The notes beneath the pieces were generated by a model that searched no databases, was not told the origin of the DNA, and saw only the letters and a program-made list of their open reading frames with translations. DNA of 64,000 bases from positions 45,306,918 to 45,370,917 of the forward strand of contig CM070730.1 of the NCBI GenBank assembly GCA_036346275.1, in the 5' to 3' direction. Position numbers and translations under genes: made by a program. The DNA comes from Otatea glauca. Its lineage: Eukaryota > Streptophyta > Magnoliopsida > Poales > Poaceae. Positions 1 through 12,246 of this stretch are shown here, one piece after another. Numbering within the stretch: position 1 is the first letter of the stretch; every line of letters starts with the position of its first letter.

Positions 1-270
1 ACTTTTGTGATTTGAATTGATGTCCTTTCTAAAAGCAAGAGTTTGAATTGATTCCTCTTTATCTTGGACACTAGACAACCAGGATTGTGACTCAAAATCC
101 CCACATATTTTATGGTACTTATCCATGCAAGCTTGGGGTACACATAGTTGTCTAGTTTTTGGGTTTTCACAATTCCTTTTGAGCGATCTTGTCGAGGTTT
201 TTGTTGGAGTATTTTGGGGAATTTTTATTTGCGACCATTCACCCCCTCTGCTCGCCATCTCGGTCCTTCA
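1..270 (+). repeat. 5' LTR of the copia element, 3' portion only
   Basis: It ends GGTCCTTCA at 262-270, the same end as the 3' LTR at 9623-9631. Over the shared stretch I count about seven substitutions and about five one- to three-base indels against the 3' LTR. The rest of this LTR lies before the window. Confidence 0.93.
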
Positions 271-272
271 AT

Positions 273-286
273 TGGTATCGAGGCGG
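273..286 (+). other. Primer binding site of the copia element
   Basis: TGGTATCGAGGCGG starts two bases after the LTR end. It resembles the initiator-methionine tRNA primer site of copia elements (TGGTATCAGAGC) with one base missing after TGGTATC. The match is imperfect, so the tRNA identity is inference. Confidence 0.65.
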
Positions 287-324
287 TTCTCGCTCTTTCT
301 AGATCTTGACCGGTCTCAAGAGCC

Positions 325-2270
325 ATGGCGACGGACAAATATTCCACCAAGCCTCCCATCTTTAATGGAGTTGATTTTCCTTTTGGAAATCCGGATGGAG
401 TCATACATCACGCCTGGGCTACCGATATGGCGAAGGTGAAACTCCCGTATGAGGTTCCTGGCGATGAAAATGTCACGCCATCAATATGGTTGACGTTGAG
501 GCGAATGCTAAGGCAAGGAACATTCTCATCAGGTCTTAGCCATGTGAGTATGATAGATTTTCACCTTCGCTCCGCTCACGAGATTTGGGTAACCTCGATG
601 CTTACCATGAGGGCTCTACTCAAATCAAGGCGTGAGGCAGACCAGTTCAAGCGCGAGTACAACAAGTTTGATCAACGTCTTGGTGAGAGTCTCGACGAGT
701 GTTTTGGTCGGTTTACAAAGATTTTGAGCGACCTCCGAGCGGTTGGTTGCATATACCGACTCGGACAATGCTCGGCATTTCTTGACCGCACTCGACCTTC
801 GGGTTTGGGAGATGAAGGTGACCACCATCAAGGACACCACCGACTTATCGACTCGACTCTTGACGGGCTTTATTCCCGCCTCAAGACTCATGAGATCGAT
901 GTCGTCTCTGAAGACGAAATCTCGATCGATGGCTTTGGTCACCGATCCCATTGGATCTTCTTCTTCCGATCCTTCTATTGGTTTCTCTCTTTCCGCCCTT
1001 TGCGAGCTAAGCGATGACCAATGGAAAAATTTCGGAAAATGAGCTTGCTCTTCTCGCCGCAAGTTTTCTCATGCATACAAGAGGGTGAGAGAGAGGAAGA
1101 GAGGTGGCATGATCACCGCTTGAGTGTGGTGGCCCCAACCACATTGGGCGAACTGTCCCAAGCGGAGAAGGGCAAGAATGACGCGTTGGCGGTTCGGGCA
1201 AGAACGACTACACCGACAAGAACCGCAACAAGAAGCCTCCGGTTCGTGAACGGCGCACGAGAAGAAGTACCGCAACTTCTCCAAGAACAAGAAGCTCTTC
1301 CACCGCGTCCTTGCCGCGCTTGACGACATCAACCTCTCCGACACGGAGACATGGAGCGACGAGGCGAGGATGATCCGCAAGAGAAGAAAGGCGGCGACGA
1401 CTTCTCCCAAGATGTGCTTCATGGCCGACACAACGACATCGCGACTCCGAGCTCTACAAATGACTCGGACGAGGTACCCTCCTATGACCAGCTCAACGAA
1501 GCTTTACGCAAATTAGGAAAATTTCATGCTAGAGCTAGAGCTAGGTGTACTGAGCTTGAGAAGGAAGTAGGTACCTTGACTCGGAGTTAGCTTCACTTAG
1601 ATCTTCTCCTCCCGAGTCACCGATGATTGCTCTTTGTGTGATGCTATTCTTGTGGAGTTGGAGAACCTAAGGACCATACATGATAGTGTGCTTGTTGAAC
1701 TTGATGGTCTTAGGTTGAAGAATGCTAGCACTAGTTCTGTTGATGCTATTCCTGTTGAGGCTAGTTTTCTTCATGCTCACTCCACTCCATCATGCTCTAA
1801 TTGCCCTAAATTGCTTGTCAAATTGATGCCATGAGCGAACACCTTAGGAAGCTTTCTGCTAGAAACAATGAACTTGAATCACATGCTTCTAAGGACCCAG
1901 TCAGCTCATGTGAGGGATGTAAGCAATTAAAACTTGACAATGAAACCCTGAATGTCAAGTGTGCTAAACTTGCTAAGGACTTACTAGATAAGTCACAAAA
2001 ATATTGCTTGCGATGTACTGAGATTGTGGGGGACTTGGATAAAATCCATGTCGAGCTTAGGAAGAAATTAGAAGACCAAACCCATAGAATTAGAGATGCT
2101 CCTTGCGTTTCTTGTAAGGCCCTCAAGATTGAGGCAGCCGTGGCCGAGGAGAAAATGCACGTCTTGAGAGAGCTCATCTTTCTCGGTTCTTCTTCCTCTC
2201 CTTCCCCTGTTCTTCTTGTGCTTCTTTCTTCCGAGATTGCCAAGATCTTATGAGCACTCTCGAGAAGTTT
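325..2270 (+). pseudogene. gag: copia gag, degenerate
   Basis: Gag forms the RNA-packaging particle in the cytoplasm. The reading frame opens at ATG 325 with a Gag N-terminus containing PPIFNGVDFPFG, and is then broken repeatedly. The frame changes near 745, returns near 870 with LKTHEIDVV, and changes again near 930. Remnants of a CCHC zinc knuckle (ECGG, then NH, then NCPK in another frame) lie near 1115-1165. CFMA at about 1411-1422 is a conserved spot in grass copia Gags. The tail (1640-2240) is rich in Leu, Glu and Lys with CxxC pairs and reads as coiled coil. Such long coiled-coil tails are known in SIRE-type Gag. No intact protein can be made from this copy. Confidence 0.85.
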
Positions 2271-3059
2271 GTTGGAGGCAAGAAGAAGCTCAATCTTATT
2301 CTAGACCAATCCAAGATTAGTAGATTCAATCAAGGTCTAGGATTTGATCCTTGGAGCACGCCGGCGCATCCTCCCACCATTGTGCGCGGCTCCAAGAGTG
2401 GTGAGATTGTGGTAGCTCCCAGTGAGTACCACCGTGTTTAGGTCTCACTGGGTTGTCCATAGGACTTGACTGGAAGGGTGTTACTCCTATTGCTTCGCCT
2501 CTAGCAAGGCGGTACACATGCACCTTCTCGTAAGAAGGATGGTCACCTAGTAGATTTACGCTTCAGCGCGCCAAGATCACTCGGTGAGCGTGTTGCTGCT
2601 CTTAGGGGTATTGTGGTCATCCCTGCACTTTGAGTGCTCCTAAGACACACACTACTTCTAGACAAAGTTAGAGAGTCGCTGTTTTTGGGCCCGGGACTTG
2701 GTTTTCATGCTAGTTCTTGAGTTTTAGTCCCGAGCTGTTCAGAGTCGATCTTTCCGCCGTCCTCTTGATATTCCTCGCTTTTCCCATCGAGGTAGATATC
2801 GTGGCGTGAGGTGTTTTCGGTAGGAGATCCAGCACCTTCTTCGGGATGGTCCGGCTTTTGCACCACGGCGTGCCAACCCGCTTTGACTCCTAGATTATCT
2901 ACCGAGTTGCTCCCGATCGTGTGAGAGTTGGCGTCAGAGAGACACTCGAGTCCGCCTTCTTCGTCGTGGTCGGTACTGAGGTGTCGATGGTTCAAGATTG
3001 GGTTCCTAAGTCTTCACTCTATCCCAAGATCGAGTCATCTTTCTCTTGTGTCTTGATCA

Positions 3060-4030
3060 GTTAAATCCGGATGGGGAAGGGCGATGTTTGGATTGTTGAC
3101 TCGGTTGTTCTCGCCATATGACCGGAGATTCTCGTTGGTTCTCTTCCTAGTCCGAGCCCCGTGATGAGTTAATCACTTTTGGGGATGCATCTTGTGTAGA
3201 GTCATTGCTAAAGGTACCATCTGCATTAACCAAAATTTCATTCTTAAAGATGTTGCCTTAGTAAGTAAGCTGCAATACAATCTGCTCTCTATTTCTCAAC
3301 TTATCGATGACTCTTTCGAGGTAAGCTTCAAGAGTAATGCCTGTAGAATCCTTGATTCATCAGAGGGTTAGTTTATGGATTTCTAGATTTGGGAGAGTCT
3401 TTCGTGCTGATTTTTCTGCTTCTTCCGAGACTCTCTTCGATGTTTGATTGCTTCTGAGTCCCGTGATCTCTCCTTCTGGCATAGGAGACTTGGTCACATT
3501 GGTTTTGATCATTTGACCCGAGTTAGCAGCCATGATCTCATTCGGGGTTTGCCCAAACTCAAGATGGTCAAAGACTTTGTTTGCTCTCCTTGCCGACATG
3601 GCAAGATGGTTATCGCTTCTCATCCTCCAAGTGACCGTAGTGATGATCGATGCACTGGGACAGCTTTTACATATGGACACCGTTGGTCCGGCTAGAGTGC
3701 GATCACAGGAGGGAAGTGGTATGTTCTTGTCATCGTTGATGATTTTTCTAGATACTCTTGGGTATTCTTCATGGCCTCAAGGATGAGACTTTTCTCACTT
3801 CAGGGTTTGATCAAGAGGTTGTCTATTGAGCTCCTGTGTGCATTACGAGCTATACGCAGTGATAATGGCACGGAGTTCAAGAATTCCTACTTTGAGAGTT
3901 TTTGTGTGGAGTCCGGTTTAGAGCATCGTTCTCTTCTCCCTACGCCTCGTGAGAATGGCGAGTGGAAAGGAAGAACAGACCACTGGTTGAGATGGCCGGG
4001 ACGATGCTAGACGAGTACAAGACTCTAGGA
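3060..4030 (+). pseudogene. pol: copia protease and integrase remnant
   Basis: The aspartic protease site is recognisable at about 3088-3122: WIVDS is followed by a one-base loss that destroys the usual DSG motif and runs into a stop. The GAG-pre-integrase zinc region is clear at 3465-3610 (SFWHRRLGHI, DLIRGLPKL, CSPCRHGK). The integrase core follows in pieces: MDTVGP near 3672, SDNGTEF near 3859 and PRENG near 3943, in different frames. The integrase would insert the cDNA. This copy cannot encode it because of several frameshifts. From 2640 to 3060 the sequence is open in no useful frame and should correspond to the gag-protease linker. Confidence 0.88.
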
Positions 4031-4779
4031 AGTTTTGGCTGAGGCTATAGCTACGCTTGCCATGTTTCTAATCGCGTGTTTTGAGAGCACATTTGCATCG
4101 CACTTCTTATGAGTTGAGGTATGGGCGAAAGCCCGGTGTGTCTCATTTTCGCGTTTTCGGTTGCAAGTGTTTTATCTTGAAGTCCGTAACCTAGATAAGT
4201 TTGAGTCTCGCTCTTCCGATGGTATCTTTCTAGGTTACTCGACTTCTTCTCGTAGCTATAGGGTCCGGAGTGTTGATGCGCATAGGATCATAGAGACCGT
4301 GATGTGACCTTCGATGAGGCTAGCCCAGAGCTAGACACGATGTTTTGAGCTCTTCTTATCCCTCCGAGACCATCTTTGTAGAAGATGAGGATGATGGAGA
4401 TGATGGTGTTCCACCGGATCCAGTTTCCTCTATACCCGAGGTGCCTCCTGCTTCCATTTCTCGCACCTCGAGTGACCACCCTTGCCTTCCGACTCTCCTT
4501 CAACGAGTGGCTCGCTCCTACCTCTTCGTGCATGAGGTAGAGGCCACTCGCGCTCGGTCCTCCCGTCATATCCAGAAGCTCATCCACCGATCGATCATTG
4601 GTGATCTGCTTGAGCGCGCCACTCGCTCAAAATCAGGTTTGTCCGCCGCCTCCACTCGCCTTCGTTGCCTCCTTTGAGCCGAAGATGTTTCTCATGCATT
4701 ATCCGATGAATCGTGGATTAATGCTATGCATGAGGAACTTGAGAACTTTGAGAGGAACAAGGTATGGCAGCTTGTCGAG

Positions 4780-6131
4780 CCCCATCTGGTCATAATGTCA
4801 TTGGGACCAAGTGGGTGTTCAAAAACAAGCAGAGTGAGGATGGGGTTGTCATTCGCAACAAGGCTAGGCTAGTTGCACAGGTTTTTCTCAAAGTTGAGGG
4901 TCTTGACTTTGAGGAGACCTTTGCCCCGTAGCTAGACTAGAGGCTATTAGGATCCCGCTTGCATTCTCTCGCATCCCGGGCTTCAAGCTCTATCAAATGG
5001 ATGTCAAGAGTGCATTCCTCAATGGCTATATTGAGGAAGAGGTTTATGTCAAACAACCTCCGTGATTCGAGAACCCCAAGTTTCGAGTCATGTATACAAG
5101 CTCTCCAAAGCTTTGTATGGACTCAAGCAGCCCCAGAGCATGGTATGAGAGGCTCAAGTCTTATCTTCTCACCATGACTTCAAAATGGGCATAGTAGACA
5201 AAACTCTGCTCATCGACACCATGAGTCTCATTTTCTTCTTGTCCGATTTATGTGGACGATATAATTTTGGTGGCTCATCTCATTCGCTTGTGTCTCGGTT
5301 TTACGAGGTGATGAGCACAGAGTTTGAGATGAGTATGATGGGCGAGTTGAGCTACTTTCTTGGCTTCCAAATCAAGCGGCACTCGGAGGGTACTTTCTTG
5401 CATCAAGGCAAATATACCCGTGACCTCCCGAGGCGTTCGACATGTCCGATGGGAAGCCGGTGATGACTCCTATGGCCACCATGCTGTCCTCGAGCCCGAT
5501 GAGGATGGTGAGCCTCGCTGATCAAAAGGAGTTTTGAGCATGATCGGCTCCCTCTTGTACCTCACCGCTTCGAGGCGGACATACATTTTTCTCGTGTGTG
5601 TCGTGCGCCGATTTCAAGCTTCTCCTCGCGCCTCTCACCGCCAGCGGTCAAGCGCATCTTCGAGTACCTTCGTGCTACCACCGATTATGGTATTTGGTAC
5701 TCTTCGCCTTCTTGTCTATCTCTTAGAGCCTTTTCCGATGCCGACTTTGTCGGGTCAGAGGATAGATAGGAAGAGCACTTCGGCACTTGCCAATTCATTG
5801 GCACTTCTCTTGTTTCTTGGTCATCTAGGAAGCGATCACCGAGTTGCACACCCACCACGAGGCCGAGTATGTTGTTGCAGACTAGTTGTCAGAGCTGTGT
5901 GCTCTGGATGAGATCGACCTTACGGGACTATGGGTTAGAGATAGAGAGTGTGCCACTTTTCGTGACAACACTTCAGCTATTTGCATTGCTAAAAACCCAA
6001 TGCAACATTCCCTGACCAAGCACATTGATATTAGATATCACTTCCTTAGAGACCATGTGGAGAAGGGAGATATCGCGCTCACAGAGAGAGTGACCTTGAT
6101 TAGCCGATATTTTCACCAAGCCTTTGGATAG
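4780..6131 (+). pseudogene. pol: copia reverse transcriptase and RNase H remnant
   Basis: RVT_2-type reverse transcriptase blocks are readable: GTKWVFKNKQ near 4803, YQMDVKSAFLNGYIEEEVY at 4990-5050, the catalytic YVDD near 5253, and LSYFLGFQIK near 5348. They lie in three frames with stops between. The RNase H end is clear: NTSAICIAKNP near 5968 and KHIDIRYHFLRDHV at about 6019-6060, a hallmark of copia RNase H. The frame ends shortly after 6130. It would copy RNA to cDNA in the particle; this copy is dead. Confidence 0.9.
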
Positions 6132-7990
6132 CTCCAGATTTGTTGCCTTGAGGAGTGAGCTTGGAGTCGTGAGCCCTACGGCCTTTCGTGAGGGGAGCTG
6201 GTTTGTATATTATGTATTATATGTTTTCTTCCAGCTTTTCTTTTCTTTGTGTTTCTTTCGGGTGACTTTGGGCTTGTTTTCTTGAGTTGAGTTCACTCAC
6301 TTAGACTTAGGCATGCCTTGCATTGACCTCTTATCTTGTGCTTTAGGTTGCTATCATGCGTGATTAGTGTTCTCTCTTCTCTCTAGGTTGAGTTCCTCAC
6401 GCCTTATAAGTCTAGCGGTATTGGGCCTCACGGTAGACAGGTCGTGTGCACTCCTTAGTTGGGATCTAGAGTCGCCTTCCCTATGTCACCACTGGGAAGA
6501 TAAGAGCGAGTCCGAGCCGTAGTGAGTCTCTTCTATCTTTCTATGCTCTATAGCCATCCAGCTTTGCGGTTTCTCGACTTCTTCTCCTCATTCTGTTTTT
6601 TGGTTATTATTGAGTTCATTCGGTTTTCTTTATGCCTAATCTTGATAATAACTCAACTTTAACCAGATTTGAGCTTAAAATTGATTCATTTGTTGAGGGG
6701 AGTTTGGGAATCTGTTCATGCATTGCATTTAGACTGCATTTTCTGCTTTATGAGCTTTGTCTATTATGCAATTGATTTCTTCTTCATGCTATACACCATG
6801 CTACATCATTTGAAGAAAATCACTAGCTTAGGTATGTCCAAGTTCATTTAACTTGCTAAGCTTAAAAATGAAATAAGCCTTAAATGAAAAACTTGATGAA
6901 ACTTGTTGCTTTTACTTGCTAGGTTTCTTCTCTAGAGGTTTGTGCCATAATTTGAGAAATTTAGGAGTTCTCTAGAGTCCCTATAGCAACTTGGGTGAAA
7001 CTAGTTTGATCCATGCAGAGTCCTTCAATTGCTCATGAATCGTTGTGCTAAAAATGAAAATTAAACAAAATTGACTCTTCTTGTGCACATACGACTCAAC
7101 ACCTTGTATTCACAAGACCGCTTCCCATTGCACTTGGGATGAACTTGAATACATCGTGTTTGACCTAGACCATCCTCTTAAGAGCTCATCTTGAGATGGT
7201 CGATACGGCTTGAGTCAATTGGTTGTCAAAAGAAAATGCAAATAAATTAAAAACAAAGACATATGTGGGTAAAGAATGCAAATAATGTCAAACATTTGCA
7301 CCCGCTATGTCTTGTATGATGATAAATCAAAATTTGCATTAAGTGATAAATGAGCCCAAGGACCTTGTATGCTCTTCTAGATTCCCAACGTGTTGAGTAG
7401 GTTGAACTCTAGGTTTTCCTTTGATCCTTAGAGTGGCTATTCTTCTATTTTTGAAACTAAAGCTAAGTGTTGCACTTGTCAAATCTTGCTAAAATGAAAT
7501 ATTCAAAACTAAGCTCAGATTTGCACTTGGACATGTCTTAGTTTAGTCATCTTCTAAATTGACAAGCTTGGTGTAATATCCTTCCATTTTGATCAATTGA
7601 TAATCTTCAAAGCTCTTTCGATTGCATTTCATGCATACATAAAAAATTGATGCCTATATTGCCAAAAGGGGAGAAAACGTAGAAAAGGCATCACTAAAAA
7701 GATAAAATGTGAATGCTTATTTGGTTATTATGATCTTTGTAAAACTATGCTACTACTGTTGGATCATAATCTCATAATCACATTTGACATGTTTAGTTGG
7801 ATTTTAGAGTTTTGTTGAAAACTTGCTCTTTCTTAAATTTAACTCTAAAATCTGAATTCCTCTTCGTCAACTTGGTCATGGTTCTAATTTCTATCTTTGG
7901 ACCAAGTTTGACTTTGCAACTAAAAATTGCTTTCTTCTTCATTTTCTTCAAACTCAAATTTATGCCTTTTGTATGGTTTGTCAATATACT
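6132..7990 (+). other. Untranslated stretch between pol and 3' LTR of the copia element
   Basis: About 1.86 kb, AT-rich, with no reading frame I recognise. Some SIRE relatives carry an envelope-like ORF here. I see no membrane-protein-like frame of useful length, so this copy appears to lack one or has lost it. Confidence 0.6.
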
Positions 7991-7992
7991 CA

Positions 7993-8004
7993 TCAAGGGG
8001 AGAT
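7993..8004 (+). other. Polypurine tract of the copia element
   Basis: TCAAGGGGAGAT lies immediately before the TGAAGG start of the 3' LTR. This is the expected place and composition for second-strand priming. Confidence 0.8.
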
Positions 8005-9631
8005 TGAAGGACCATGTGGAGGTCCATCCATGTTTGTGATGAGTATTTGACTTTATTTGAGCAAGGTGTGCTCAAGTTTGAGTTTGATTTGGATTGATTT
8101 TCAAAATGAAGCAATTTGAGTTGTCTCTCGCCAGAGTGGCGAGACTGGTCGATGGACGCTGTAGTGATGAGTTGGATGGTTTATTGCACATCTTTGTGGG
8201 CATTGCTATGTGAGGAGTTTCCTTGTTTTTGATGGTTGCAGGACGACGGTGCTAGGTCATGGTGAGGCGAAGGATGACCGGACTAGGCGAGGAGCGCTGA
8301 GGTCCAGACGGTTGGGAGATCGCCGAAGATGATCGGAGACGGAGTCCGGGCAAGTCAAGAAGACAAGGAAAGGAGATGATGCTAGCTAGATGCCGCGTGG
8401 ATCAATGAGGACCGTCGGATTGAGGTCTAGTTGATAGGTTAGCGGGTCTAGGTAGTATGCTTTGAAAACTGCAAGAAAACCCGGTATGTGTGTGGGTTTT
8501 GGGTTAGCCCTTGCATGGCTGTGTGTGTGGGTTAATCCTAGCCCTTAGATGAGTGCTCTAGGTTGAGGGACTCATCCAAGGGTGGTAGGTGGCCCAAGAG
8601 TAGTATAAATAGGGGTGGAGGGTAGCCTCCTTCCCTTGAAGGTGTTGAGGTTTTGATGCTCATTTGAGCTTTGCCCACATGAATGTGAGGCTTTGTAACC
8701 TCCCTTCCAGAAATGAAAGTTTTATTCATCCACCTCTGAATTTATTTTATGATTTACATTATGTCTTTACTTTACGCAATTTAAATTCAGCATTTACTTT
8801 CCCGCAATTACATTCCCGCAATTTACTTTCAAGTAATTTGGATTTGCCTCCTCCTTCTAAATGCTGCTGTTCTTGGATGTTTTGAGTGTGTTCATATGGT
8901 TTTACATCTCTTTGCACTCTTGGATTGAGTAGAGAACATCTTTTCTTTCAAGTTCCAACTTTGTTCTGAACTTGTTCTTCGTGCAGCAGTCAGTGTTTGA
9001 TTTTTTAAAAATATATAAAAATCTTTTTTGAGTGATTCTTATTGGAGGAGGTGCGGGACTCTGATATCCGCTTGCAGAAAAATTTTGGAGTTCACTTGTT
9101 GTACCGTTTGGGCGCCATGAGGTGAAAACCGAGCCCCAAACGTTCTGCTCGAAGTTCTTGACCAGACTGTGTTCTTCGATTTTTCGTGTTTCTTCTGTAA
9201 GGATTTTTGAGGAGAAATTTGGTGGAGTTCTTCAAGACTCTGATGCTCACAGGGAGAAAAAGTCTCAAAATTTTGTGAGCTACAGAAACCCACCAACCTC
9301 CGGTGCAAATTGAGGACAAGTTCTGGGAATTCTGCTTTTGCTTTTCTGAAAGTGACTTTAGTGATTTGAATTGATGTCCTTTCTAAAATCAAGAGTTTGA
9401 ATTGATTCCTCTTTATCTTGGACACTAGACAACCAGTATTGTGACTCAAAAATCCCCACATATTTTATGGTACTTATCCATGAAAGCTTGGGGTACACAT
9501 AGTTGTCTAGTTTTTCGGGTTTTTCACAATTCCTTTTGAGCGATCTTGTCAAGGTTTTTGTTGGAGTATTTTGGGGGAATTTTTATTTGCGACCAGTCAC
9601 CCCCTCCTCTGTTCGCCATCTCGGTCCTTCA
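8005..9631 (+). repeat. 3' LTR of the copia element
   Basis: 1,627 bp, bounded by the perfect 9-base inverted ends TGAAGGACC and GGTCCTTCA. It holds a TATA box at 8604-8611. Its last 278 bases match the 5' LTR remnant at 1-270. Confidence 0.93.
8604..8611 (+). promoter_or_regulatory. TATA box of the copia LTR
   Basis: TATAAATA followed by a G-rich stretch, about 600 bases into the LTR, the usual place for the U3 promoter. The start site would be near 8635. Confidence 0.65.
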
Positions 9632-9707
9632 GGATCATAGTTTGTGATATGAAGTATACATAATAGAGTTTTTTGAAAATAAAGAATGCATGAGAATATC
9701 ATATAAC

Positions 9708-12058
9708 CTGAGGTGCATCTCCTAAAGGTGGTGCCTGCATCCCAGTAGGGTTTATGAAGGACGCCGAGGGAGGCTGAGCACTCTGTGATGCTTCTCCTTG
9801 TGGTGGTGGCTGCATGTGCGGAGAAAACATGTAGAAGGTAGGTGGATGGGAGCCCTATGACATAATAGTCCAGTTTGTGAATTCGTGATTTTACGAGCTA
9901 AGTGAATTAAAGAGTAATGAACTCAAGTATCTTTACCTGCGGAACAGGAGGGCGAAACACTGGCACGTTAGGTCCAAGAGATTGTGACAGTTGCTGCATA
10001 TAGATTGTTTGTTAGATTTTAATCACAAATATAAACTTGAGCGTTTTGTTCAAAGTTGAGATTGTACCTGCAGATACATTTTCATGTATTCTGAGTCTTC
10101 TCGGCTTCTGCGAGCTTCCTCTCGTGCTTGACGAGACACTTCTCGCGCTTGACGAGCCTCCTCTCGCGCTTCACGAGCCTCCTCGTGCGCTTGTGCTTTC
10201 CGTGCGGACCTCGATGAGCGAGCACTCCCCTGTGAGGTAACCGAGCCTCGCGGAGGACGATCGCAGTCCACAACTCCATCCCCCATGGCCCACCTACAAA
10301 CTCCATCCCCCATGTGACCATGCAACATTTTTTTTCCTTAGTAGAGCGAAAACAAATAAAATCAGTTTTATTAACGAACCTCACTTGCTTTAGGCCCCCT
10401 CCAGCGTGGTACAACGCTTCCACATCGACCGGTGCGGCCCTCCAATCAACCTCCGGCCCATGACGTTGTGTCATTTGTTCTGCATATGACGCTCGCAAAA
10501 CAAGATTTTGGTGCTCCCGGATGTAAATTTGCACAAAACATATTGTGTCATTTATACTTACCATCCTCTCACTAGCCCCGCTGCCGCACAACACATCCGG
10601 GTTCTGTGGATCCTCGCCTTGGTGCCCCGGATGTAAACTTCCACAAAAGTGGGAGTACTCCCACTTCGACCTCCTACGATGCAAAGTTATAAACATATTG
10701 ACAAATTCACTAACAATTATAATACCGATATTTACCATGCGTTGCTCTAGGCCAATGTGTCCGTCTGCATACAGACTTGTGCTTCCCCAATCTACTTCTT
10801 CTGCTCCTCGATTTCTATTTGATTTTCTTGAAAATCCTCCAACCCCAAGACTGCAGCACATCCACCTCCAAGCCTCCATGTCCTTCATTATCCAATCGAC
10901 CGAGCTCGAGATACTCTTGTTCTGTCGGTGTATCCTCCTCGCCTCTGGTCCTCTTCTCATGTTCACCTTCTTCACCCTCTTGTAAAATTGATGACAGCTT
11001 GAATCCGTGCATTCTTTGAACGAATCTCAGACAACCTTTGTGCCGCCTCGCTGAAAACGCTTGTGGCCTTCTTCAAAGCGTTGTAATCGTCTTCGTTCTC
11101 AAGCCGGAACCTCTCCTGCATATAATCACACACTTTCGAATTGTACTTACAATTAAAGCAATACTCAAATAGAGTAAATACATAACGCAAACTCACCCAG
11201 AAGCCAACCCACACTGCGCCCTGACATGTTTGGTTGTCTTCGCCTCCTTCCACGTTCTCCTTCAACGCCGGTGCTTCCAGCCAGGGTCGTGAATCTATCC
11301 TCACCGACTCAACCATGCGGGGTAGTAGTACCGGCCAAGGGCCCGGGGACGGCGTTAACCTTTGTAATGTGGCCCGTCCCAGTCCAACTCGGCTCTTTCC
11401 AGTGCCTACAACAAAATACAAGACAAAGATGCATCAAAACAATAAGTTGTCACTTAGCTAATGCTAAAAGAGAAGATATAACTGTTACCTGCTCCCGTGT
11501 ACCTCTATCAACCTCCTATCAGCCGGGTTGCATCTCGGATGAACTGAGACGGTTTTACGAAACCCGAAATGCAAATAATTAGTTCATAGACATTACAATG
11601 TAAATATGGAGATTAAATGATAATCCAATACTACACATATACCTGATGGTACCCGAAGAAGACCCGCCCTCTTCAACTGGCTCTAAGGTCGCCTCCAATT
11701 CTGCATCTGCCGCTACCTCGGCCTCGGCGTCCGCATCTATATCTGTCGTCCCACCGCCACCACCCCCAACGACCTCCTTGTCGTCCGCCTCGCCCATGTC
11801 GTCATGCTCACATCCCAACTGCCCCTCCTCCGCAACCCCTACCGCCTCGCCCTCCCGTGGTCGCTCCGCGCTGTTCTCGTGCTCGCCATCGAAGCACCTC
11901 TAGAGCTGCTCTGTCATTTGTCTAATCTGCGCCGCCGGCAAATATGATGCTGCCGCCGCCGAGTCCCGACCATCGTAACCCTTGCTCCTCGACCTTACGG
12001 AGGACGCACCACCGAACTTGCCTTTAAGCTTGTCAACCTGATGCCTGAACATACTCAT
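9708..12058 (-). pseudogene. CACTA second gene (TNPA-like / Transposase_24), copy A, multi-exon relic
   Basis: The start is ATG 12058, just inside a splice acceptor, reading MSMFR as in copy B (37487). Going left: an acidic Gly/Val-rich segment (11579-11818), the conserved ENEDDYNALKKA helix block near 11090, a block containing SVDWIMKDMEAWRWM near 10860, and a heptad Glu/Ala/Arg coiled coil near 10080-10230 ending QVQSQL. Small Pro/Gln-rich exons follow near 9910-9990, 9790-9860 and 9708-9780, with GT-AG borders. The family binds subterminal motifs or assists transposition. Frames change between blocks, so I call it broken. The copia element interrupts the next intron just before its acceptor. 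Confidence 0.78.
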
Positions 12059-12246
12059 CTGTTCAAGTTTGACAAGAGTTAGTATACAGGTTTACAAATA
12101 ATTTTCAATAACTTGCAAAAATGAATGAGACAACTATAACATGTAAAAAATGAAGGAGACAACAATGACTTGAAGAAATGAACGAGGCAACAATAATATT
12201 ACAAAATATACATATCAAAAGTCGCCGGCGTCGGAATCGTCATGAC

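Larger units (their letters stand above)
1..9631 (+). mobile_element. Ty1/copia LTR retrotransposon, SIRE/Maximus-like, 5' end outside window
   Basis: Seen: the last 270 bases of a 5' LTR, a primer binding site, gag and pol remnants in the copia order (gag, protease, integrase, RT, RNase H), a polypurine tract and a complete 3' LTR. Bases 1-270 align with 9354-9631. The 3' LTR has inverted ends TGAAGGACC and GGTCCTTCA. A long coiled-coil Gag tail and LTRs of about 1.6 kb are known for the SIRE/Maximus lineage of grasses, hence that assignment (inference). GGATC at 9632-9636 is the probable right target duplication; its partner lies left of the window. The element sits in an intron of CACTA copy A: the flanking 9632-9720 matches the reverse complement of about 39813-39885 in copy B. 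Confidence 0.93.

Noticed and set aside
10545..10985. 146-codon plus-strand ORF
   Set aside because: Antisense shadow of the CACTA second gene (ENEDDYNAL / WIMKDMEAWRWM region).
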